Origin: Bacteroidales bacterium | Lineage (GTDB): Bacteria > Bacteroidota > Bacteroidia > Bacteroidales > UBA932 | NCBI GenBank assembly: GCA_017548805.1 | Contig: JAFYZE010000138.1 | Coordinates: 1-6,819 of the forward strand | DNA length: 6,819 nt | Direction of reading: 5' to 3' | Program-made: the position numbers and the translations under genes | Part shown: one piece after another, positions 1-6,480 of the stretch | Position numbering within the stretch: the stretch's first letter is position 1 | Layout of the letters: every line of letters starts with the position of its first letter | Notes under the pieces: generated by a model | The model's database searches: none | Told to the model about the DNA's origin: nothing | Seen by the model: the letters and a program-made list of their open reading frames with translations, nothing else

Positions 1-494
1 CTATACTTCTTGGGGACTATTCCTCGTCGGAATTCTACTCTGTGGCCTTGACCAACAACCGGCAGCAGGCCGATACCGGGACCAAGATGGTCCATATCGG
101 CCGCGGAACCCGCAGCCGCATCGTCTCCAAGGGCATAAGCGCCGGCCGCAGCCAGAACAGCTACCGCGGCCTGGTGCGCTTCAACCCCGGCGCCGTCGGC
201 GCCAGGAACTATTCGCAGTGCGACAGCCTGCTCATCGGCTCCGAGTGCGGCGCGCATACCTTCCCGGTGATCCAGAGCCGATGCCCTTCGGCCGTGGTCG
301 AACATGAGGCCACGACCTCCAAGATCAGCGAGGACCAGCTGTTCTACTGCACCCAGCGGGGCATCCCGCCGGAGGATGCCGTAGGCCTCATCGTCGGCGG
401 TTACGCCCGCGAGGTCCTCTCCCGTCTCCCCATGGAGTTTGCAATGGAAGCCGGCAAACTCCTGCAAGTTTCACTCGAAGGCTCCATAGGATAA
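1..494 (+). CDS. sufB: Fe-S cluster assembly scaffold SufB, C-terminal part (5' truncated by window edge)
   Basis: SufB is the main scaffold of the cytoplasmic SUF complex (SufBC2D), on which Fe-S clusters are assembled before transfer to target proteins. The window opens inside the gene; the frame is open from base 3 and ends at TAA 492-494, giving about 163 C-terminal residues. What is seen is the end of the beta-helix ([20 protein letters not shown], then [17 protein letters not shown]) and the C-terminal helical domain ending in [11 protein letters not shown]. Aligned by eye without gaps to E. coli SufB, the Cys at 219-221 matches the functional Cys405, and Glu-His-Glu at 300-308 (VEHEATTS) matches Glu432-His433-Glu434, so the assembly site looks intact. 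The GTG at base 42 is an internal Val, not a start. The next gene begins 3 bases after the stop, so the two are probably co-transcribed. The identification is very secure. Confidence 0.97.
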   Translation, partial: ILLGDYSSSEFYSVALTNNRQQADTGTKMVHIGRGTRSRIVSKGISAGRSQNSYRGLVRFNPGAVGARNYSQCDSLLIGSECGAHTFPVIQSRCPSAVVEHEATTSKISEDQLFYCTQRGIPPEDAVGLIVGGYAREVLSRLPMEFAMEAGKLLQVSLEGSIG

Positions 495-497
495 AGA

Positions 498-1082
498 ATG
501 AACTGGCTTGACCTTTTAGCTTCGTTTCTCGGAATCACCTGCGTAGTGCTCGCAGGCCGGAACAGCAAATACAATTTCTGGGTGGGTTACCTCTATACGA
601 CCGCCCTGTTCTTCCTTTTCTGGGAAAAGAATCTCGTGGCGTCCCTGATGCTGCAGCCCGTTTCGCTCGGCATCAACATCATGGGCCATTACCGCTGGAC
701 GCATCCCCACGAGGATGAGAAGAGTTCCCAGGACGGCAGTGCCCTGAAAGTGACGATGCTCACCTGGCCCGAGCGCGCGCTGTGCGTGCTGGCCGTCTTC
801 GTGATCGCATTCGCCTGGGGCTGGCTGTTGAACCGCCTTTTCCCCGCCGATCCCCATCCTTACCTCGACTCTTGCGTGACGGTGCTGATCCTCATGGCCC
901 AGTTCCTGTCGGCGCAGAAGAAATGGGACTGCTGGGTGGCATGGCTGGTGGTCAACGTGACGCAGATGGCACTGCACCTGTCCGTAGGCAACGTGTTCAT
1001 GCCTATAGTCTGCGGACTGTACCTCATCAATGGTGTCATTTCGCTTCACAACTGGGGCAAGCTTTACAAGAAAAACGCGTAA
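498..1082 (+). CDS. pnuC: PnuC-family vitamin transporter (nicotinamide riboside likely; thiamine possible)
   Basis: PnuC proteins are inner-membrane facilitators that take up nicotinamide riboside for NAD salvage; close relatives PnuT and PnuX carry thiamine and riboflavin. The 194-residue product has about seven hydrophobic spans (roughly residues 4-20, 26-42, 47-66, 92-112, 124-140, 144-160, 164-183), matching the 3+1+3 PnuC fold and a normal length. Family-like features are the GHYRW segment (63-67) ending the first half, Leu-Asp at 123-124, and the Trp-rich stretch KKWDCWVAWLVVNV (141-154) before the last helices and a lysine-rich tail. The ATG lies 3 bases after the sufB stop, with no clear Shine-Dalgarno. 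The gene sits between sufB and sufC, which is not its usual place, and no TPP riboswitch or thiamine gene is visible nearby. The family is clear; the substrate cannot be settled from sequence. Confidence 0.85.
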   Translation: MNWLDLLASFLGITCVVLAGRNSKYNFWVGYLYTTALFFLFWEKNLVASLMLQPVSLGINIMGHYRWTHPHEDEKSSQDGSALKVTMLTWPERALCVLAVFVIAFAWGWLLNRLFPADPHPYLDSCVTVLILMAQFLSAQKKWDCWVAWLVVNVTQMALHLSVGNVFMPIVCGLYLINGVISLHNWGKLYKKNA

Positions 1083-1094
1083 TATCAGATATTT
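1083..1094 (+). promoter_or_regulatory. A/T-rich leader of sufC without Shine-Dalgarno
   Basis: The 12 bases between the pnuC stop and the sufC ATG are tatcagatattt, strikingly A/T-rich inside a GC-rich region and without a GGAGG-like site. A/T-rich leaders with weak or no Shine-Dalgarno are usual for translation starts in Bacteroidota. This supports both the chosen ATG and the phylum guess, but it is too short to hold a promoter. Confidence 0.5.
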
Positions 1095-1847
1095 ATGGCT
1101 GAAAACGATATATTGCTCGACATTCGCGGACTCCACGCCTCCATCGGCGGCAAGGAGATCCTCAAGGGCATCGACCTCGTGATACGCAAGGGCGAGGTTC
1201 ACGCCGTGATGGGGCCGAACGGCGCCGGCAAGAGCACGCTTTCCGCGGTGCTCGTCGGTCGGCCGGACTATGAGGTCACCGCCGGGTCGGTGACCTTCCT
1301 CGGCCGCGACCTGTTGGCGATGAGCCCCGAAGAGCGCTCCTGGGCTGGCATCTTCCTATCCTTCCAGTATCCGATCGAGATTCCCGGAGTGAGCATCACG
1401 AACTTCATGAAGGCGGCGGTGAACGCCCGCCGCAAGGCCCAGGGGCTCGAAGACCTGAAGCCTGCGGAGTTCATCCGCTTGATGAAGGAGAGGATGGCAA
1501 TGGTGCAGATGAAGGGTGAATTCGCCAAGCGCGAAGTCAATGTCGGTTTTTCCGGAGGAGAAAAAAAGCGCAACGAGATATTCCAGATGGCGATGCTCGA
1601 GCCGATGCTGTCCATCCTCGACGAGACGGACAGCGGCCTGGATGTAGATGCTCTCCGCATTGTGGCGGAGGGCGTGAACAAGCTCCGTACTCCTGAGAAA
1701 TCAGCCATCGTCATTACGCATTACCAGCGCCTGTTGGAGTACATCGTCCCTGATGTCGTCCACGTGCTGAAGGCCGGCCGCATCGTCACGACGGGAGGCC
1801 GCGAACTGGTGGACATCATCGACAAGAACGGTTACGACGCTTTCTAG
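1095..1847 (+). CDS. sufC: Fe-S cluster assembly ATPase SufC
   Basis: SufC is a soluble ABC-type ATPase; its dimer binds SufB and SufD, and ATP-driven dimerisation reshapes the SufB-SufD scaffold during Fe-S cluster assembly. It is not a transporter subunit. The 250-residue protein has normal family length and all nucleotide-binding parts: Walker A GPNGAGKST (40-48, Lys46), Q-loop SFQYP (Gln91), ABC signature FSGGEKKR (152-159), Walker B with catalytic glutamate in ILDETDSGLD (Glu177), and the switch histidine (His209 in ITHYQRLL). The SGGEKKR signature and the DETDSGLDVDAL run are characteristic of SufC rather than of transporter ATPases. The start is 12 bases after pnuC and sufD follows after 3 bases, so translation is likely linked. 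Nothing in the protein looks damaged. Confidence 0.98.
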   Translation: MAENDILLDIRGLHASIGGKEILKGIDLVIRKGEVHAVMGPNGAGKSTLSAVLVGRPDYEVTAGSVTFLGRDLLAMSPEERSWAGIFLSFQYPIEIPGVSITNFMKAAVNARRKAQGLEDLKPAEFIRLMKERMAMVQMKGEFAKREVNVGFSGGEKKRNEIFQMAMLEPMLSILDETDSGLDVDALRIVAEGVNKLRTPEKSAIVITHYQRLLEYIVPDVVHVLKAGRIVTTGGRELVDIIDKNGYDAF

Positions 1848-1850
1848 CCT

Positions 1851-2534
1851 ATGAAGGAGAAGATCATAGACAGGGGACATTATGTGGACGTTCCGGTCCC
1901 GGAAGGGGCGGTCGTCGTGCCCGCAGGCTCAAGCCTGGCGGTCTGCAACACGCTCTCCGGGCGCCATGGCTTCGTGCTCGAAGCCGGCGCCCGCCTGGAC
2001 CTGTGCCTGCTGGCCTTTCCGGGGGAGTGCGACGGCGTGGAGCTGAGCGTGGACCTCGTCGGTGAAGGTGCCGAGGCTTCATTGTCCGGCATATATGTCT
2101 GCCGCGACGGGGAGTTCCCCCTTAAGGTGACGGTCCGTCACCGTGTCGGCGGCTGCGTGTCCACGCAGCTGTTCAACGGCATCGTGGCCGGCTCCGCCAA
2201 GACCGCTTTTGACGGTCGCATCGTCGTAGCTCCGGATGCGCAGAAGACTAAGGCATACCAGACGAACCACAATCTGCTGCTGGGCACCGAGGCCCGTGCC
2301 GAGACGCGACCGCAGCTGGAGATATATGCCGACGACGTCGAGTGCTCGCATGGCGCGACCGTAGGCCGTCTGGACGAGGCGGCGCAGTTCTACATGCAGT
2401 CAAGGGGCATTCCCGAACAGGAAGCCAAGGTGCTGCAGATGATTTCGTTCCTGTCGCCGGTGCTGGAGCATGTCCCGGAGGAGCGCCGCGACGAGGTTGC
2501 GGCCCGTATCGAACAAACCGTCCGCAGCCTATGA
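1851..2534 (+). CDS. sufD: SufD-like Fe-S assembly protein, short form lacking the N-terminal half
   Basis: SufD is the SufB paralogue that pairs with SufB and SufC in the SUF scaffold complex. The C-terminal core is unmistakable: KTAFDGRIVVAPDAQKT (117-133), TNHNLLL (138-144), PQLEIYADDVECSHGATVG (154-172) and the helical tail FYMQSRGIPEQEAK (180-193). His167 in CSHGATVG matches E. coli SufD His360, which acts at the SufB-SufD interface. The product is only 227 residues, against about 420-450 for usual SufD. The residues after His167 (60) match the E. coli tail (63), so about 190 residues are missing at the front, removing the N-terminal helical domain and part of the beta-helix. The frame cannot extend upstream because sufC ends 3 bases before. 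There is no internal stop or frameshift, so it reads as a genuine short protein rather than a decaying one. Its stop overlaps the ispE start. Confidence 0.9.
   Translation: MKEKIIDRGHYVDVPVPEGAVVVPAGSSLAVCNTLSGRHGFVLEAGARLDLCLLAFPGECDGVELSVDLVGEGAEASLSGIYVCRDGEFPLKVTVRHRVGGCVSTQLFNGIVAGSAKTAFDGRIVVAPDAQKTKAYQTNHNLLLGTEARAETRPQLEIYADDVECSHGATVGRLDEAAQFYMQSRGIPEQEAKVLQMISFLSPVLEHVPEERRDEVAARIEQTVRSL
2531..2534 (+). other. ATGA stop-start overlap of sufD and ispE
   Basis: The sufD TGA (2532-2534) shares bases with the ispE ATG (2531-2533). Such four-base overlaps usually mean that ribosomes finishing the first gene restart on the second. This ties isoprenoid enzyme synthesis to SUF protein synthesis and fixes the ispE start, since no Shine-Dalgarno is visible upstream. 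Confidence 0.8.
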
Positions 2535-3376
2535 TCACGTATCCGAATGTCAAGGTCAACCTTGGACTGAGTGTCCTGCGCAAGCGCCCCGACGGTTATC
2601 ACGACCTCGAGACGCTGTTCGTGCCGTGCTTTGACATTCACGATACCCTTGAGATCATCGCCGGCGACGATTTCAGCCGCACCTCCGCCTCCTTGTTCAG
2701 GAGGTATTCAGTCAGGCAGGGGATAAGGGAAGACGGGAAGCTGATGATTACGATTGCGAGGAAGGAGGGGGTCGATTGGGATCCGCTGGAGGACCTGACG
2801 GCCAGGGCTTATGGGCTGCTGGACGCAGAATTCAACCTTCCGCCTGTCAAGATATTCCTGGAGAAGACCGCACCTGTGGGGGCGGGGCTGGGCGGCGGCT
2901 CGGCGGACGCGGCCTTCGCGCTGCGGATGCTCTCCGAGCTCTTCGCGCTCGGCCTCGACGAGGCCGCCCTCGCCGCCTACGCCGCCCGTTTGGGCAGCGA
3001 CTGCGCCTTCTTCGTATACAACCGCCCCATGATAGGGACCGGGCGGGGAGAGGTCCTGGAACCGTGCGATATCGACCTGTCGCAGTTTGAGATGCGCGTC
3101 GTAGTGCCAGAGGGAGTCAGCGTCAGCACGGCTGACGCGTACCGCGGCATCGTGCCGCGCGAGGCTGCGGCCACTGACGCGCTGCCGCTCCGCGAGGCGC
3201 TGGCGCGCCCCGTCGCGGAATGGCGCAGCTGCCTCGTCAACGATTTCGAAACCACTGTATTTGCTAAATATCCGGCCATCGCCGAGGCCAAACGGGCCCT
3301 CTACGATGCCGGTGCCATATATGCATCGATGTCCGGCAGCGGCTCGGCCGTATTCGGGCTTTTCGACAGGAAATAA
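2531..3376 (+). CDS. ispE: 4-diphosphocytidyl-2-C-methyl-D-erythritol kinase IspE
   Basis: IspE is a cytoplasmic GHMP-family kinase that phosphorylates the 2-hydroxyl of 4-diphosphocytidyl-2-C-methylerythritol with ATP, the fourth step of the MEP isoprenoid pathway. The product has 281 residues, a normal length. Seen in order: the N-terminal motif NVKVNLGLSVLRKRPDGYHD (6-25) with the conserved Lys8; the glycine-rich ATP loop PVGAGLGGGSADAA (115-128); LGSDCAFF (154-161) with Asp157 at the place of the catalytic Asp141 of E. coli; and the C-terminal GHMP motif SMSGSGSAVFGLF (267-279). The frame is open further upstream, from about 2342, but that part lies inside sufD. The family begins a few residues before Lys8, so ATG 2531 is the start. 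The gene follows sufD with an ATGA overlap and precedes the DUF418 gene by 17 bases. Identity is secure. Confidence 0.97.
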   Translation: MITYPNVKVNLGLSVLRKRPDGYHDLETLFVPCFDIHDTLEIIAGDDFSRTSASLFRRYSVRQGIREDGKLMITIARKEGVDWDPLEDLTARAYGLLDAEFNLPPVKIFLEKTAPVGAGLGGGSADAAFALRMLSELFALGLDEAALAAYAARLGSDCAFFVYNRPMIGTGRGEVLEPCDIDLSQFEMRVVVPEGVSVSTADAYRGIVPREAAATDALPLREALARPVAEWRSCLVNDFETTVFAKYPAIAEAKRALYDAGAIYASMSGSGSAVFGLFDRK

Positions 3377-3393
3377 CGATAACACTAATAACT
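3377..3393 (+). promoter_or_regulatory. A-rich leader of the DUF418 gene
   Basis: This is the longest gap in the window (17 bases, cgataacactaataact). It is A-rich and lacks a Shine-Dalgarno, like other Bacteroidota starts. I saw no Bacteroidota-type -7 box (TAnnTTTG) in or just before it and there is no room for a hairpin terminator, so transcription probably runs through from ispE. Confidence 0.4.
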
Positions 3394-4545
3394 ATGTACA
3401 AGACCCAAGGACTCAAGAACAGCCGCATCGAAGTTGCGGACGCCCTCAGGGGCCTGGCCGTCATCGGCATCATCCTGTACCACTCGGTGGAGCATTTCAA
3501 CCTCTTCTCCCCCAAGGTCTCCTGCACGCTTCCCTGTGACGGAGTCGTATTCAACATCCTCACTGTCCTGCTTTCAGGCAAGATGTACGGCATTTTCGCC
3601 GTCCTATTCGGCCTGAGCTTCTTTATCATGAGGGACAACCAGGAGCAGAAAGGCAAGGATTTCTCCCTGCGCTTCGCCTGGCGCATGTTCCTCCTGCTGG
3701 GCTTCGGCATCCTGAACCTTATACTGTATGACGGAGACATACTGACGACTTATGCCCTCCTCGGCTTGCTGATGATTCCAGCAGGATACCTGAGCACCCC
3801 AGTATTGTGGGCAATCACTATCTTCCTTTTGATCCAGCCTGTCGAGTTGTACAGTCTTATCACCGGATGGAAACCTGATACGTCGTTTGTAGGTAAAGGC
3901 TACATGATAATGAGCCGCGCACATGGTGAAGGGACCTTCTGCGAGTCGGCGGCAGCCAGCCTCAAGCACGGTTTCATCACCGATATCGGGTGGTTCATCG
4001 GCAAGGGCCGCATCACCCAGACCCTCGGCCTGTTCTATCTCGGAATTCTTATCGGTCGGCACAGATTGTTCTACAACGAGGGCAATCACCTGAAGATTTG
4101 GAGAATCATCCTTGCAGTATCTGCGGCGCTTGTCGCCGCCGGGGTCATCTTCGGCGAGAGAAGGCGCGGAGACGTCAGTTTCGGCGAACTGGACAGCCTG
4201 ATCCATCCTATGTTCAACCTTGCCATCCTGATGCTGATTATGTCCGTCGTAGTTCTGCTCTGGTACAGGTTTGACGGGTTCAAGAAGAGCCTTTCGCACA
4301 TCTGTTTCTTCGGCCGGATGTCGCTGACCAACTACCTGCTCTCATCCCTGATCGGAACCTTCATATTCTACGGCTGGGGACTCGGCATGTACAAGGTGCT
4401 CGGCACCACTTGGTCCCTGCTTGTCGGCATCGGCATCGTTGTCCTGCAGATAGTGCTTCTTTATCAGTGGTCCAAGAAGCATCAGCGCGGACCTCTGGAG
4501 ACCCTCTGGCGCAATCTCACCTGGATAGGTAGCGACAATAAATAA
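3394..4545 (+). CDS. DUF418/YeiB-like multi-pass membrane protein, possible acyltransferase relative
   Basis: This 383-residue inner-membrane protein has about ten hydrophobic spans (roughly residues 17-34, 52-78, 95-112, 117-132, 134-155, 208-222, 235-254, 271-290, 312-327, 340-358). The N-terminal RIEVADALRGLAVIGIILYH (11-30) and the C-terminal GRMSLTNYLLSS (307-318) and GPLETLWRNLTW (366-377) are the hallmarks of the DUF418 family, whose E. coli member is YeiB. Its function is not established. The family is grouped with membrane acyltransferases, and Arg19 and His30 here are separated by exactly ten residues, the R-X10-H pattern of acyltransferase-3 proteins. Acyl transfer to a surface or membrane molecule is therefore plausible but unproven. 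A polar loop (about 157-207) breaks the membrane part in two. Its base composition looks somewhat less GC-rich than its neighbours, which membrane proteins often show. The stop is 1 base before the next gene. Confidence 0.85.
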   Translation: MYKTQGLKNSRIEVADALRGLAVIGIILYHSVEHFNLFSPKVSCTLPCDGVVFNILTVLLSGKMYGIFAVLFGLSFFIMRDNQEQKGKDFSLRFAWRMFLLLGFGILNLILYDGDILTTYALLGLLMIPAGYLSTPVLWAITIFLLIQPVELYSLITGWKPDTSFVGKGYMIMSRAHGEGTFCESAAASLKHGFITDIGWFIGKGRITQTLGLFYLGILIGRHRLFYNEGNHLKIWRIILAVSAALVAAGVIFGERRRGDVSFGELDSLIHPMFNLAILMLIMSVVVLLWYRFDGFKKSLSHICFFGRMSLTNYLLSSLIGTFIFYGWGLGMYKVLGTTWSLLVGIGIVVLQIVLLYQWSKKHQRGPLETLWRNLTWIGSDNK

Positions 4546-4546
4546 T

Positions 4547-6406
4547 ATGGCCATTGTTCATCACGAAAGGGTTGAGGCCCTGCGGGCGGTGATGCGCGAG
4601 CGGGGCTGGGATGCCGTCATCATCTCAGGGTCGGACCCTCACAACAGCGAATATCCTGCTTCCCGCTGGAAACAGGTGGAGTGGCTGTCGGGCTTCACCG
4701 GCGAGGCGGGCGACGTAGTCGTCACCGCCTCCCACGCCGGCCTTTGGACCGACACGCGGTATTTCATCCAGGCCGTCCGCCAGCTGGAAGGTAGTGGAAT
4801 AGTTCTTCATAAGACGCGCGTTCCGGAGCAGGTGCTCATCCCGGAATGGCTGGCCGGAGATGCTTTCGCTGATAGTGAACGCAGTGTAGTGATCGCCGTC
4901 GACGGCCTGTGCCAGGGCGTAAGCGCCGTCGCCGGCCTGAAGGAAGCCTTCCTGGCCGCAGGCCGTACGGAAGGCTCCCCGGACGAGGACGGCTTCCGCA
5001 TCGTGTCCGTCCCGGACATGCTCGAGGACCTCTGGGAGGACCGCCCTCCCATACCCCAGACCCCGATCATCACGCTCGGGGCCGAACTGGCGGGCGAGGA
5101 CCGCTGGAGCCGCATCGGCTGGCTTCGGGACGAAGCCGCCAAAGCCGGCTGCGACGCGGTCCTGCTCACCACCCTTGACGAGATCGCCTGGACGCTGAAC
5201 GTCCGCGGCGCAGATATCGAGTACAATCCGTTAGTCATATCATATTTGCTGGTCACCGGCGATACCGTCGAATGGTTCGTCAAGAAGGGCGGACAGCCAG
5301 ACAGTGATACCCTGGACTCATTCCAGGAGTTGAGGGATGAAGGCGTTGCCATCCTTCCTTATGACGATGTTCCCGTCGTACTTGCCGGCGAGATCGAGGA
5401 CGGTACCATAGGACACCTTGCCGTCGACCCTTCTACATTGAACTACAACCTTTACCATATCCTCAAGACCAACTCCGTAGAGGGCACCGTGGTCGAATGG
5501 GATTCTCCCGTCGCTCTGCGCAAGTCCGTCAAGAACGCTACCGAGATCGAAGGAATGCGTGACATCCATGTCGAAGACGGCCTGGCGATGGAGCGCTTCC
5601 TTTATTGGCTTGAGAAGTCCGTAAAGGGAGGCGGTAAGGTGGATGAATGGGATGCCGCACGCAAGCTGGGCGCCCTCCGGGCGGAGATTCCCGGGTACCG
5701 GGGCGACAGTTTCGAGACGATTTCCGCCTACGGCGAGGGCGCGGCCCTTCCGCACTACATCACGCCCCATATGGGCGCGCCCGTGCTCGAGCCGCGCGGC
5801 CTGTACCTCGTGGACAGCGGCGGACAGTACATGAACGGCACTACGGACATCACCCGCACCGTGCCCCTCGGACCTTGCACCATGCTGGAGAAAGAGGACT
5901 ATACCCTCGTGCTGAAGGGGCACATCGACCTCGCCATGGCGGTGTTCCCGCGCGGCACGGCGGGCTGCCAGATCGATGCGCTTGCGCGCAGCCCGCTCTG
6001 GCGTGCCCGTCGCAGTTTCGGTCACGGAACCGGCCATGGCGTGGGATTCTTCCTCGGGGTGCACGAGGGGCCGCAGGACATACGCCAGAATTTCAACCGC
6101 ACGCCCCTCCTCCCGGGAATGATCACTTCCAACGAACCGGGCATCTACCGCGAGGGGATGCACGGAGTGCGGCACGAGAACCTCGTCCTGTGCGTGGAGG
6201 ACGGCCGGAACGAGTTCGGCGACTGGCTCAAGTTCGAGACCCTTACCCTCTGCCACTTCGACACCTCGGCCATCATCATCGACCTGCTCGGCCGCGACGA
6301 GATCGAATGGCTCAACGCGTACAATGCGCGCGTATTCCGCACCCTCTCGCCCATGCTCTCTCCCGAGGAGGCCGAGTGGTTGCACGGCAAATGCAAATCA
6401 ATCTAA
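4547..6406 (+). CDS. Aminopeptidase P family (M24B) Xaa-Pro aminopeptidase, large three-domain form
   Basis: Aminopeptidase P removes an N-terminal residue that precedes proline, using a dinuclear metal (usually manganese) site in a pita-bread fold. The 619-residue length and domain order match the eukaryote-like XPNPEP1 form rather than the 441-residue E. coli PepP: a creatinase-type domain (about 5-160), a second such domain (about 185-325) and the catalytic domain (about 335-555), followed by a C-terminal extension. Metal ligands can be assigned: Asp423 (LVDSGG), Asp434 (TTDITR), His497 (HGTGHGVG), Glu530 (SNEPGIY) and Glu544 (RHENLVL). Their spacing agrees with human XPNPEP1 apart from one residue before Glu530. 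His403, His493 and His506 also fall at conserved catalytic positions. There is no signal peptide, so it is probably cytoplasmic and used in peptide recycling. ATG 4547 follows the previous stop by 1 base with an A-rich leader. It should be active. Confidence 0.95.
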   Translation: MAIVHHERVEALRAVMRERGWDAVIISGSDPHNSEYPASRWKQVEWLSGFTGEAGDVVVTASHAGLWTDTRYFIQAVRQLEGSGIVLHKTRVPEQVLIPEWLAGDAFADSERSVVIAVDGLCQGVSAVAGLKEAFLAAGRTEGSPDEDGFRIVSVPDMLEDLWEDRPPIPQTPIITLGAELAGEDRWSRIGWLRDEAAKAGCDAVLLTTLDEIAWTLNVRGADIEYNPLVISYLLVTGDTVEWFVKKGGQPDSDTLDSFQELRDEGVAILPYDDVPVVLAGEIEDGTIGHLAVDPSTLNYNLYHILKTNSVEGTVVEWDSPVALRKSVKNATEIEGMRDIHVEDGLAMERFLYWLEKSVKGGGKVDEWDAARKLGALRAEIPGYRGDSFETISAYGEGAALPHYITPHMGAPVLEPRGLYLVDSGGQYMNGTTDITRTVPLGPCTMLEKEDYTLVLKGHIDLAMAVFPRGTAGCQIDALARSPLWRARRSFGHGTGHGVGFFLGVHEGPQDIRQNFNRTPLLPGMITSNEPGIYREGMHGVRHENLVLCVEDGRNEFGDWLKFETLTLCHFDTSAIIIDLLGRDEIEWLNAYNARVFRTLSPMLSPEEAEWLHGKCKSI

Positions 6407-6420
6407 ATCAACAGAATAAC
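6407..6420 (+). promoter_or_regulatory. A-rich leader before the secreted-protein gene
   Basis: Fourteen bases (atcaacagaataac) separate the aminopeptidase stop from the next ATG. They are A-rich with no Shine-Dalgarno, hairpin or recognisable -7 box, so the downstream gene is probably read from the same transcript or from a promoter inside the upstream coding sequence that I cannot identify. Confidence 0.4.
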
Positions 6421-6480
6421 ATGAAAAGACTGATAACCCTTTCCGCTGCTATCCTGCTTTTCGTAGTGGCAGCCTCAGCC
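6421..6480 (+). other. Signal peptide coding segment
   Basis: The first 20 residues show Lys-Arg at positions 2-3, a hydrophobic core (LSAAILLFVVAA) and a small-residue ASA end before Gln21. This fits cleavage by signal peptidase I. No lipobox cysteine is present, so the product is not predicted to be a lipoprotein. Confidence 0.85.

Noticed and set aside
42..44. GTG as a possible start of a short 150-residue gene.
   Set aside because: The frame is open upstream to the window edge and reads SufB sequence ([12 protein letters not shown]) across this codon, so it is an internal valine.
189..203. A repeated GGCGCC separated by GTC, giving a small dyad that could look like a hairpin.
   Set aside because: It encodes the conserved Gly-Ala-Val-Gly-Ala of SufB, lies mid-gene and has no T-tract, so it is not a terminator.
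516..1202. A 228-codon open frame on the - strand across pnuC and the start of sufC.
   Set aside because: It spans two well-supported + strand genes and shows no domain, consistent start context or membrane pattern; it is a composition artefact.
1560..1568. An in-frame A-AAA-AAG heptamer with a GGAGGAG stretch just before it, in sufC, resembling a programmed -1 frameshift site like that of dnaX.
   Set aside because: It encodes the conserved SGGEKKR signature, so the codons explain it. The purine stretch directly abuts the heptamer rather than lying about 10 bases upstream, and the -1 frame ends after about 40 codons with no recognisable domain.
2342..2530. A possible longer N-terminus of IspE.
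   Set aside because: This part lies inside the conserved end of sufD in another frame, and the IspE family starts only a few residues before the conserved Lys encoded near 2552.
2878..2912. A very G-rich tract that could suggest a quadruplex or recombination site.
   Set aside because: It encodes the glycine-rich ATP loop of IspE, where GGN codons are unavoidable in a GC-rich genome.
5318..6385. A long open frame (355 codons) on the - strand opposite the aminopeptidase gene.
   Set aside because: It is a shadow of a GC-rich gene with clear motifs on the + strand; its translation is rich in His, Arg and Ala without any family motif.
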